From NCBI GenBank assembly GCA_022360375.1, contig JAKSCW010000060.1, positions 1-8,941 of the forward strand: a stretch of 8,941 nt of DNA. The letters run 5' to 3'. The stretch is from Balneolales bacterium (GTDB taxonomy: Bacteria; Bacteroidota; Rhodothermia; Balneolales; Balneolaceae). The position numbers and the translations under genes were made by a program. The notes under the pieces are model-generated. The model saw nothing but the letters and a program-made list of their open reading frames with translations, ran no database searches and was not told the origin of the DNA. How positions within the stretch are numbered: position 1 is the first letter of the stretch; each line of letters begins with the position of its first letter. This document shows positions 1-6,757 of this stretch, piece after piece.

Positions 1-2052
1 GTTTTAATAAACCCGGACTACAGCACCGCAGATACTAATGATGTGGTATTTCCAAAAATTCAAACCTACAATTTTACGGGATTGATTGGGGATGCTCGTT
101 ATGAGATTGAGATTGCACAAGCAGATGATGAGAAGTATGAAGGTAAGGAGACGGTATTTTTTGAATTGGGTAACCTAAGCGGTGGAAATTTTGGAGATTT
201 TGTGAGCCATGCTGCGATAATTCACGACAATGAATTGCCTGATGTTCAGATAGCTGATGTTTCTTACTCCGGGAATGAACTTCTGGATTATATCGAAATT
301 AAAAATAGTGAGAACCTTCAGGTTTCTTTATCAGATTGGGAAATTAAGAGTAAGAGTTTTTCGTACACATTTAGCAATGAAAAACTGAAGGCCGGGGAAA
401 ACCGGCGATTATACTATCGGGACCTGGTGATTCAAAATCGGGAAACTACCTGGATATCAGAGAATTCCGGAACCCTTGAATTGTTGAATGAGCATGATGA
501 AATTATTTCATTGAAGCAATACCAGTTAAACTCCAATCCCAACGAAGAAAATGTAAATTCTATTACTGAGTCAGTACCTGCATTGAGTTCAAACCCGGTT
601 GAAATTCCTACTACCACTTCTTTTGCTCAACCCCAAAATGTAAGTGCCAATAGCATTGAAGAACCTGAATCAGAACCTGATTCAGCATGGCTAACAGTGG
701 CACCTGGCGACATCCGGAACTATTCGGACTATGATCTCTTTTATTGGAATGAAAAAAAACAGGGATTTGAATTGGTTGAATTTATGGACTCAGATTCACT
801 GCTTGGATATACAATTTTTGCTTTGAACAGGGAGAGGACGGATGATGACCCAATTCTTAGCATTGCATTTGATACTATAAGAATTCCCGTTGAAGTGTCC
901 ATTCAGCCTGTTTCTATGACCTATGAATTATCGATGCTTATTTCTGCAACTGATTCTGATGGGAATGGGCAGATTAATAATGCGGAAGGATTCAATTTTT
1001 TCAGGAATGAGAGTGATTTTGATTTGCCGGTTAGAGAAGTACTCACTCAAATTGAAGATCAGCTTTTTGAGCATGCAATACATCCATTTGTATACACATG
1101 GCCTGAAGATGGAACCGGTTGGAAGGGTATGCAGACTTTGGATAAAACCCAAAGTATTCCGGCTAATACCTCATTCTGGTTAAAAGCCGATTCAGTGATA
1201 ACAGAAACAGAGTTACTCCTTCAATTTGATAATTCCAGGCTGGCAGAACCAGTTATGGAAGAACCCGGCGCTGAACCCAATTCATTGTTAGCATTAAAGT
1301 TGAATTCAGAATCGCAAAGTCGAATCATTTCCTTGTATTTATTTGAAAATGAGGAAGAATTGTTACCTGAGTTCTCTCTTGAACCGACAATGAACCCGGA
1401 ATTATATTTTAGTGAGGCTGAATATCTTAATTTTGGATTTCATCAGGAGGGAAACTGGACTAAGACAGTGAGTGCTGTGATGGAAGAAGATCGACGCTTG
1501 GTTTTTCCAATTGCTTTTTCTGCGGGTGAATCATCCCGAATGGAAATCTCAGTTCAGGACTGGGAGTACCTTCCTTCAGACTGGATAATCTACCTTGAGG
1601 ATACTGAAACCGGAGAGAGAATAGAAGTTGATCAGTCTCTCAGTTTCGAATTTGAATACCAGTTTGAGCCGATCGAACCAGAGCAAGAGAAGAAATTAGT
1701 AACTCAAAAGCTTCCTGCCCGGTTGATTCAGAAATACAATTTGGTATTAGTGCCTCCTGGTGTTGAAGAATCGCTATTTGACGAACCCGATATAATAGCC
1801 CTTTACCAAAACTATCCTAATCCATTTAATCCGGTAACCACAATATCCTTTTATTTACCGGAAGCGGAAGAGGTAAAATTGTCTGTATTTAATGTGGTTG
1901 GGCAACCTGTAGCAGTTTTGACCAATGGAACGCTAAGCGCTGGCGAACATCATTACGATTGGGACGCCACCGGATTCCCAAGTGGGATGTACATCTATCA
2001 ACTTGAAATAAAAAACCAAATAATGACCCGCAAGATGACTTTGGTTAAGTAA
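1..2052 (+). CDS. Secreted multidomain protein with Calx-beta-like end, lamin-tail-like domain and T9SS type A sorting domain (5' partial)
   Basis: The frame is open from base 1, so the true start and signal peptide lie to the left; the GTG at 43 is not a credible start because it falls inside a domain. Numbering from the first codon gives 683 visible residues. Residues 1-79 resemble the end of a Calx-beta repeat (DDEKYEGKETVFFEL, then IIHDNE). Residues about 81-177 resemble a lamin-tail domain (DYIEIKN, LSDWEI, then a W-x(n)-G-x-L-x-L-L pattern). An E/P/S-rich linker and two unrecognised beta-rich modules follow, about 228-415 and 420-575; the second contains WEYLPSDWIIYLEDTETGE, seen in many proteins of this type just before the sorting domain. 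Residues 601-683 are the T9SS sorting domain, beginning LYQNYPNPFNP and ending MTRKMTLVK. The protein is therefore probably exported through T9SS and held at the surface or released. No catalytic motif was seen; the function is unknown, with adhesion or a structural role possible. Confidence 0.9.
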   Translation, partial: VLINPDYSTADTNDVVFPKIQTYNFTGLIGDARYEIEIAQADDEKYEGKETVFFELGNLSGGNFGDFVSHAAIIHDNELPDVQIADVSYSGNELLDYIEIKNSENLQVSLSDWEIKSKSFSYTFSNEKLKAGENRRLYYRDLVIQNRETTWISENSGTLELLNEHDEIISLKQYQLNSNPNEENVNSITESVPALSSNPVEIPTTTSFAQPQNVSANSIEEPESEPDSAWLTVAPGDIRNYSDYDLFYWNEKKQGFELVEFMDSDSLLGYTIFALNRERTDDDPILSIAFDTIRIPVEVSIQPVSMTYELSMLISATDSDGNGQINNAEGFNFFRNESDFDLPVREVLTQIEDQLFEHAIHPFVYTWPEDGTGWKGMQTLDKTQSIPANTSFWLKADSVITETELLLQFDNSRLAEPVMEEPGAEPNSLLALKLNSESQSRIISLYLFENEEELLPEFSLEPTMNPELYFSEAEYLNFGFHQEGNWTKTVSAVMEEDRRLVFPIAFSAGESSRMEISVQDWEYLPSDWIIYLEDTETGERIEVDQSLSFEFEYQFEPIEPEQEKKLVTQKLPARLIQKYNLVLVPPGVEESLFDEPDIIALYQNYPNPFNPVTTISFYLPEAEEVKLSVFNVVGQPVAVLTNGTLSAGEHHYDWDATGFPSGMYIYQLEIKNQIMTRKMTLVK
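665..685 (+). repeat. Inverted repeat in linker-coding region of the secreted protein
   Basis: CTGAATCAG and CTGATTCAG form a perfect 9-bp inverted repeat separated by AAC (674-676). It falls in the codons for the E/P/S-rich linker EEPESEPDS. There is no T-run after it. It probably follows from the repeated Glu-Pro-x-Ser codons and need not have its own function. Confidence 0.45.
952..987 (+). other. EF-hand/dockerin-like calcium-binding loop in the secreted protein
   Basis: The twelve residues DSDGNGQINNAE have Asp, Asp, Asn, Gln, Asn and Glu at loop positions 1, 3, 5, 7, 9 and 12, which is the canonical EF-hand ligand spacing, with Gly at 6 and Ile at 8. Only one loop is seen. Such loops are common in extracellular proteins, where they bind calcium and stabilise folds. 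Calcium binding is inferred from the motif alone. Confidence 0.55.
1801..2049 (+). other. T9SS type A C-terminal sorting domain (coding segment)
   Basis: This is the last 83 residues of the secreted protein. It opens with LYQNYPNPFNP and continues through TTISFYLPEAEEVKLSVFNVVGQ, WDATGFPSGMYIYQLE and the basic tail MTRKMTLVK. This order (NPFNP, then I-x-F-x-L, V-F-N-x-x-G-Q, G-x-H-x-x-x-W, SG-x-Y-x-Y-x-L, K-M-x-L-V-K) is the known pattern of the type A sorting domain and the FlgD-like Ig fold it resembles. The type IX machinery recognises it and usually removes it during export. Confidence 0.9.
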
Positions 2053-2087
2053 TCTGCCGGGTTCTCATGATCAATTCTTGAACATCC

Positions 2088-2909
2088 ATGCAGTCTAAAA
2101 TGATTCAGGGGGTTGAAGTCCCCGAAATAGGGTTAGGGACCTATAAACTAATTGGTAAAACAGGAGAGGAAGTTATCAAACAGGCGCTCAGAATGGGATA
2201 TCGTCATATTGATACTGCTCAGAACTATTTAAACGAAAAAGAAGTAGGAAATGCTATTCAGGCTTCCCGCATCCCAAGGGAAGAATTATTCGTTACTACC
2301 AAAATAGATCGTTTTGATTTGGAGCCTGATAAATTCCTGAAAGCCGCAGAGCAGTCTCTGCTGGATTTAAAAATGAATTACGTGGATTTGTTGCTTATTC
2401 ACTGGCCAAATCCTGAAGTGGAAATTCGAAGAACGTTAGAAGCCATGCTTTCTTTAAGGGATCAGGGAAAAGCCGTTCATATTGGTGTGAGTAACTTTCC
2501 TATGAGTTTAATGCAGGAAATCATCGAAGAACTGAATGCACCAATTTTTTGCAATCAAGTAGAATATCATGCGCTTCTTGGCCAGTTCGACTTGCTGGAT
2601 TATGCTGCTGAACACGATGTAATGGTTACTGCATATAGCCCATTGGGGCAGGGAAAACTAATCACTAACCCCCTTTTATTGGAATTAGGCCAAAAATATG
2701 GAAAATCTTCCGCCCAGATCGCTCTTCGCTGGTTGGTTGAACAAGAGCAGGTGGTAGCGATCCCAAAGGCTTCTTCAGCGGAGCGGCTTCAGCAAAACAT
2801 GGATATTTATGATTTCGAATTAGAAGATGCTGATTTCTATGCGATTGATGATCTCGATAAGAATATGCGGTTCATCAACCCGGGTTTTGCTCCTGATTGG
2901 AATAGTTAA
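2088..2909 (+). CDS. dkgB: Aldo/keto reductase, DkgB (YafB)-like
   Basis: This is a soluble, NADPH-dependent oxidoreductase of 273 residues with the (beta/alpha)8-barrel pattern of the aldo/keto reductase superfamily. The catalytic tetrad is complete: Asp42 in HIDTAQNY, Tyr47, Lys72 in TTKI and His105 in LIHWP. Other family landmarks are IGVSNF at 132-137, NQVEYH at 156-161, YSPLGQG at 183-189 and the cofactor-phosphate motif IPKASSAERLQQN at 225-237, with Lys227 and Arg233. The C-terminal MRFINPGFAPDW closely mirrors the end of E. coli DkgB, which is similar in length (267 residues). DkgB reduces 2,5-diketo-D-gluconate and methylglyoxal in vitro; the substrate here is unknown, so the symbol means DkgB-like. 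ATG at 2088 is taken as the start; an in-frame ATG at 2100 is also possible, and neither has a clear Shine-Dalgarno sequence. The upstream gene ends 35 bases before it, with no visible terminator between them. The stop codon overlaps that of the opposing gene. Confidence 0.93.
   Translation: MQSKMIQGVEVPEIGLGTYKLIGKTGEEVIKQALRMGYRHIDTAQNYLNEKEVGNAIQASRIPREELFVTTKIDRFDLEPDKFLKAAEQSLLDLKMNYVDLLLIHWPNPEVEIRRTLEAMLSLRDQGKAVHIGVSNFPMSLMQEIIEELNAPIFCNQVEYHALLGQFDLLDYAAEHDVMVTAYSPLGQGKLITNPLLLELGQKYGKSSAQIALRWLVEQEQVVAIPKASSAERLQQNMDIYDFELEDADFYAIDDLDKNMRFINPGFAPDWNS
2906..2909. other. Shared TTAA: interlocked stop codons of two convergent genes
   Basis: The reductase stop TAA occupies 2907-2909 on the plus strand and the thioesterase stop TAA occupies 2908-2906 on the minus strand. 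Together they form the palindrome TTAA, so the two coding regions overlap by four bases and there is no intergenic space between them. Any terminator for either gene must lie inside the other gene. Confidence 0.95.
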
Positions 2910-3640
2910 CGGAACACAGCTTCTGCCAAAGCAATAGGTTTTCCTTCTGAATTGGAAAGCATAAACGCAGAAGTATTTTCCCCGTTGAATTCAACGGAGC
3001 TCTGAACCTGTTCATCGACAAAAGTTTCTTGCATAAAAATGATGTCAAAACTGGTGATGTTCTGGGTTTGTTCAAATGGAATGCTATCCATCATCCATTC
3101 AATATAGTGCACGTTGTTCACATGATTATTCATGTCCAAATCGGATCGGCGTACAATAATTTTTTTAGCAGAATCGGAAACCCGGATAGGTTTCATCCGG
3201 TTGGATTTGATATCAGTAACCAACTCCCGTTCAGGTAGTTTTACTTCCAGCACTTCTTTAGGAATACGTACCGGGCGGCGGGTATCGAGGTTCAATAACA
3301 TCCAGTAGCTAAGGCAAGTTGTTAGTTCATTGCCATTAGCATCCAACACCACATAATTTCGATAAGCACGCAGGGTATCTCCTGAAGCAGCCCAGGTATC
3401 TACCCTGATAGTTTCTCTCCAGTTCGGGAGCTTATTCAGGCGCATATCCATCCGATGAAGCACCCATGTGAGGTTTTGGTCTCTCATGTCGGTAATATCG
3501 AACTTAAGCGTCCTTGCATTGTTTCCGGCCACTTCCTGGAAAAAATTACAAAGAGCGCCCAGGGTCAATCTTCCTTTAGCATCAACTTCATTTGCCCGGA
3601 TCAGAAACGATTCGGAATGTATCTGAGATGTTTTGGACAT
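2906..3640 (-). CDS. Acyl-ACP thioesterase (FatA/FatB-like, double hotdog)
   Basis: This protein of 244 residues hydrolyses acyl-acyl carrier proteins to release free fatty acids in the cytoplasm. It has the two-hotdog layout of the plant FatA/FatB and bacterial acyl-ACP thioesterase family (Pfam PF01643). The N-terminal half carries LGALCNFFQEVAGN (28-41) and LTWVLHRMDMRL (57-68), the C-terminal half SDLDMNNHVNNVHYIEWM (166-183). The family's catalytic residues are visible as Asp169, Asn171, His173 and, by alignment with plant FatB, Glu205. The neighbouring plant Cys is replaced by Thr206, which fits the revised view that this Cys is not the nucleophile. Chain-length preference cannot be read from the sequence. 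The start at 3640 places the MSK terminus just before the first strand; an A-rich leader with GGAAAAA lies about 10 bases upstream, with no true Shine-Dalgarno sequence. It lies downstream of the efflux genes on the same strand, but beyond their terminator. Confidence 0.92.
   Translation of the reverse strand: MSKTSQIHSESFLIRANEVDAKGRLTLGALCNFFQEVAGNNARTLKFDITDMRDQNLTWVLHRMDMRLNKLPNWRETIRVDTWAASGDTLRAYRNYVVLDANGNELTTCLSYWMLLNLDTRRPVRIPKEVLEVKLPERELVTDIKSNRMKPIRVSDSAKKIIVRRSDLDMNNHVNNVHYIEWMMDSIPFEQTQNITSFDIIFMQETFVDEQVQSSVEFNGENTSAFMLSNSEGKPIALAEAVFR
2982..2997. repeat. Perfect 16-bp palindrome near the thioesterase 3' end
   Basis: CCGTTGAATTCAACGG equals its own reverse complement. As RNA it could form a 6-bp stem with an AATT loop. 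It lies 73 bases past the reductase stop, inside the thioesterase codons for VEFNGEN. No T-run follows it on either strand, so it is not a standard intrinsic terminator. It could be a protein-binding site, a transcript-end hairpin for the reductase, or chance. Confidence 0.5.
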
Positions 3641-3663
3641 AGTTCAATTTTTCCAAAACATAC

Positions 3664-3690
3664 AAAAATCCCCCAAAGAGTAGGGGGATT
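3664..3690 (-). terminator. Rho-independent terminator of the RND efflux operon
   Basis: Read on the minus strand, AATCCCCC pairs perfectly with GGGGGATT around an 8-base loop (3675-3682), giving an 8-bp stem with five G-C pairs. It is followed directly by a T-rich run (ATTTTTGTATGTTTT). It begins 5 bases after the stop codon of the RND permease that ends at 3696, the right place to end that transcript. On the plus strand the sequence after the stem is AAAACTTATTTT, a poorer T-run, so it is called in the minus direction. It ends 23 bases before the thioesterase start. Confidence 0.85.
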
Positions 3691-3695
3691 AAAAC

Positions 3696-6600
3696 TTATT
3701 TTCTAATTCTCGAAAGAATTCCGATACGTTGTGACCAAATCCGGATATCATCCTGGATCATATATATAGAAGGAAGTACAATTAAGGTAACAACAGTGGA
3801 AAAGGTCAACCCACCAATGATAGCACGGGCCATTGGGAAATACGGAGGACCCTCACCGCCAATTTGTGTGGTTCCCATGCTCAGAGGAACTAATCCAAGA
3901 ACAGTGGTTGCAGCCGTCATTAGAATAGGGCGCATTCGGTCTTTTCCGCCCTGAACGACAGCTTCACGTCTGCTGAGACCTTCTTTCCTGAGATGGAGGA
4001 TGTGATCAATCAATACAATTCCGTTGTTTACCACAATTCCCATAAGGATGAGAATCCCGATAGTAGCCATCAAATCAAACGTAGTTCCTGTAATAAAGAA
4101 GAACCAGAATATACCAACCACTCCATAAAGGATGCAGGTTAGGATACTGGTTGGATAAATCAGGGATTCAAACAAGGAAGCCATTACCAGGTAAATCAGG
4201 AAGAAAGCGATCATAATGTTGAATAACATCACATTCATGGCTTCAGCGTCGTTGTTAAAGCTGCGACCGTATCCCCAACTGTAACCTGCAGGATACACGA
4301 TCTGGTTCATTACCTCTGTGATTAGCGGACGAGCTTCATCCATGGTGATTTCGTCCAGATTTACAGCAATTCCTAACGAAGTTTTCCGGTTTTCGCGGAA
4401 AATGCGTCCGGGTCCCTGCGTTTCTTCAAAGCTGGCTATGGAAGAAAGCTTTACGGATTGAATATTTGGGTTTGCGCCGCTTTCCTGAAGATTTCCAAGA
4501 GCAATGGGAAGTTCCTTTAAATCGTCAACAGATTGTTTATCTACGTTTTGAAGGGCGAGAACGACGTCAATTTCTGATTGGTCTCCACGGATTTTGCGAA
4601 GATTCACTCCCCGAACAGAACTGGACACAGCTTGAGCGATTTGCGTGGAAGTAAGTCCAAGCATACGTGCCCGTTCGTTATCAATAGTTAAACGAACTTC
4701 GTCACGACCAGCTTCCGCATCCGATTTAACATCGGCGAAACCGTTAACCTGGCTCAGGCGCCATTCTACCTGCTCAGCCAGTTCTTCCAGTACATCCATC
4801 GATTCACCGTTAACGAATACCCGAATCGCTTCGCCGTTATTGCGGCTGCGGTATTCAAAAGCAGGTTCACCTATGGTAACTAAAGGGAGGTCTTTTTCAA
4901 TTTCCTTTTTAATAAAAGGAACGGATTTCGTGGCGTCCTCTTCATCAATTAAAATAATGGTAGATTGTGCATATTCTGGCTGGTAGTAGGTGTATACACT
5001 TTCAATTTCGAATTTCTCTTTGTTATCATACAGGTAGGTTTCCACTTTATCTACAGCTTCTTTCACGCGGTCCAGGGTATAGGAGCCATTCATGTTGTAT
5101 TGAAGATAAAGCTCCCGTTCTTCAACCCTTGGGAACATGTCTACATTCATACCTAACGTCATCGGGAGGGCACCGCTAAGTAAAAGCAGGATAATGCTTA
5201 TGGTGGAAACCCATCTTCGGTCAATAAACCAACCCAAAAAAGCAGCGTACTTGTCAGAGAACTTATCAATAATGGTTCGTTTTCTTTCTTTTGGCGGTTT
5301 AATTTTAGAAGCAAGTAAGGGGATAACAGTTAACGAAATAAGCAAAGAAGCCACCAGGGAAATGATAATAGGCATACCAATGTAGTACATGTACGGCTTA
5401 ATGAAGCTTTCATTAACTATATTTGGAAGGAATACCACAACAGAAGTCAATGTACCTGCGGTAACGGCAATACCCACTTCGCGTGCCCCAAGAATGGCCG
5501 ATTTTTTTGCGGAAGCTCCTTTTCGTTGATGTCGGTGAATATTTTCGGTTACTACAACTGCATTATCAACCAGCATACCTACCGCAAGCATTAATCCCAT
5601 CATGGAGAGAATATTCAACGAAATATTCAGAAAGTAGAAGAAGCCGACCGTAACAATTAGCGAGAATGGAACCGCCGTAGCTACAATCATGGTGGTACTG
5701 AATTGGCGAAGAAAGAAAAACAGCATAATAACTGATAAGCCCGCACCTAAAACACCAGATTTGAAAAGTTCTTCTAATGAACTGAGAATTCCTTCTGCCT
5801 GGTTGAACATTTCATAAATTACGATGCCCTGCATTTCAGGAAGTTCATTGATCAATTCAATTTCGTTTAAAACACGATCTACGGTAGCTACTGTGTTTGC
5901 ACTCGATTCTTTAACAATATCCAGGCCAATGGCATATCTCTGATCTAAATGCCGGGCATAGTTTCGAACGGGTTCTACATACTTTACCTCGGCGATATCT
6001 TTCACCCGAAGATTATTATCACCAATAATCAGGTTTTCAATGTCTTCCACACCTGCTAATTCACCCAGGGGGCGCACATTATATCGAAGACCAGCATCGG
6101 TAATTTTACCGGCAGAGGTAGAGAAATTTGCTCTTTGAAGTGTTTGTGTGAGTTGATTGAGATCCACTCCATATCCAAGAATCCGGTCGTTAATCAACTC
6201 GATTCGGATTTCCTTCTTCTCAACGCCGTATAAAGTGACCTGGCCTACCCCATCAATTCGTTCAATACGCTGCGCCAGATTTCGGTTCAGCATATCGTAT
6301 GCATTGGACAGATCGCGCTCACTTGAAATGCGAAGCTGAAGGGTATTGCCACCTCCGTCTTCAAACTTGAAGATGTTGTAGTATTCAAAGTCCTCGGGGA
6401 GCTGGTTGCGAACGCTTTCTATCTTTTCTTTAATTTCGATCGCTTTCAGGTGAATATCACTTCCCTGGTCAAAGATAACCTGAATTCCTCCATTGTTTTC
6501 CCCGGCGTTTGAGTTCATTCTGTCTACACCGCTGATAGTAGCAAGTGCCTCTTCAATCGGCTTTATTACTTGTTCTTCTACTTCTTCAGGAGAAGCATCA

Positions 6601-6755
6601 GGGTAGGGGAGGTTTACATACGCCCCGGGAAAGGTAATATCCGGGAAGTATTCCAGCGGAACCAGGCGAGTCGCAATGATTCCCACCACAACAAGGCTTA
6701 TAAAAACCATCATTGTGGTTACAGGGCGCCGAAGGGAAAGTTCTGTAAAACTCAT
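3696..6755 (-). CDS. RND efflux permease, AcrB/HAE-type (second gene of tandem pair)
   Basis: This inner-membrane proton/drug antiporter subunit has 1019 residues; AcrB has 1049. The RND layout is complete: TM1 at about 12-30; a periplasmic porter loop at about 31-330; TM2-TM6 at about 333-482; TM7 at about 515-533; a second periplasmic loop at about 534-838; and TM8-TM12 at about 840-998. The N-terminal LSLRRPVTTMM, the TM4 segment LAVGMLVDNAVVVTENI and the TM11 segment RMRPILMT are family hallmarks. Aligned with AcrB, Asp407 is kept as Asp397, Arg971 as Arg940 and Thr978 as Thr947. Asp408 is replaced by Asn398 and Lys940 by Asn910 (GIVVNNGIVLID). The CusA methionine metal relay was not evident, so a drug or lipid-type substrate is more likely than metal, but the substrate is unknown. 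The ATG lies two bases after the upstream permease's stop, with no Shine-Dalgarno sequence, which suggests translational coupling. A periplasmic adaptor and outer-membrane channel are expected but not visible. Confidence 0.95.
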   Translation of the reverse strand: MSFTELSLRRPVTTMMVFISLVVVGIIATRLVPLEYFPDITFPGAYVNLPYPDASPEEVEEQVIKPIEEALATISGVDRMNSNAGENNGGIQVIFDQGSDIHLKAIEIKEKIESVRNQLPEDFEYYNIFKFEDGGGNTLQLRISSERDLSNAYDMLNRNLAQRIERIDGVGQVTLYGVEKKEIRIELINDRILGYGVDLNQLTQTLQRANFSTSAGKITDAGLRYNVRPLGELAGVEDIENLIIGDNNLRVKDIAEVKYVEPVRNYARHLDQRYAIGLDIVKESSANTVATVDRVLNEIELINELPEMQGIVIYEMFNQAEGILSSLEELFKSGVLGAGLSVIMLFFFLRQFSTTMIVATAVPFSLIVTVGFFYFLNISLNILSMMGLMLAVGMLVDNAVVVTENIHRHQRKGASAKKSAILGAREVGIAVTAGTLTSVVVFLPNIVNESFIKPYMYYIGMPIIISLVASLLISLTVIPLLASKIKPPKERKRTIIDKFSDKYAAFLGWFIDRRWVSTISIILLLLSGALPMTLGMNVDMFPRVEERELYLQYNMNGSYTLDRVKEAVDKVETYLYDNKEKFEIESVYTYYQPEYAQSTIILIDEEDATKSVPFIKKEIEKDLPLVTIGEPAFEYRSRNNGEAIRVFVNGESMDVLEELAEQVEWRLSQVNGFADVKSDAEAGRDEVRLTIDNERARMLGLTSTQIAQAVSSSVRGVNLRKIRGDQSEIDVVLALQNVDKQSVDDLKELPIALGNLQESGANPNIQSVKLSSIASFEETQGPGRIFRENRKTSLGIAVNLDEITMDEARPLITEVMNQIVYPAGYSWGYGRSFNNDAEAMNVMLFNIMIAFFLIYLVMASLFESLIYPTSILTCILYGVVGIFWFFFITGTTFDLMATIGILILMGIVVNNGIVLIDHILHLRKEGLSRREAVVQGGKDRMRPILMTAATTVLGLVPLSMGTTQIGGEGPPYFPMARAIIGGLTFSTVVTLIVLPSIYMIQDDIRIWSQRIGILSRIRK

Positions 6756-6757
6756 AG

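Noticed and set aside
43..45. GTG as the start codon of the secreted protein
   Set aside because: The frame is open to base 1, the GTG lies within a Calx-beta-like domain, and no signal peptide follows. The gene is simply cut by the window edge.
923..1183. Overlapping open frames on both strands inside the secreted protein gene
   Set aside because: They lie fully within a convincing coding region in another frame and show no recognisable protein features.
2040..2087. Bacteroidota-type promoter (TTTG ... TAnnTTTG) before the reductase
   Set aside because: A TTTG occurs at 2040-2043, but the only weak -7-like match (AATTCTTG) has two mismatches and the wrong spacing.
3455..3706. Plus-strand open frame across the thioesterase start and the terminator
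   Set aside because: It is antisense to conserved thioesterase residues and runs through the terminator hairpin. There is no sign of a real product.
3705..3720. Second small hairpin AATTCT-CGAA-AGAATT at the end of the downstream permease gene
   Set aside because: The stem is only 6 bp and A/T-rich, and it lies within the last codons. It adds little to the strong terminator next to it.
4645..4986. 113-codon open frame on the plus strand
   Set aside because: It is antisense to the second periplasmic loop of the downstream permease. Its Ser-rich low-complexity translation is typical of a shadow frame.
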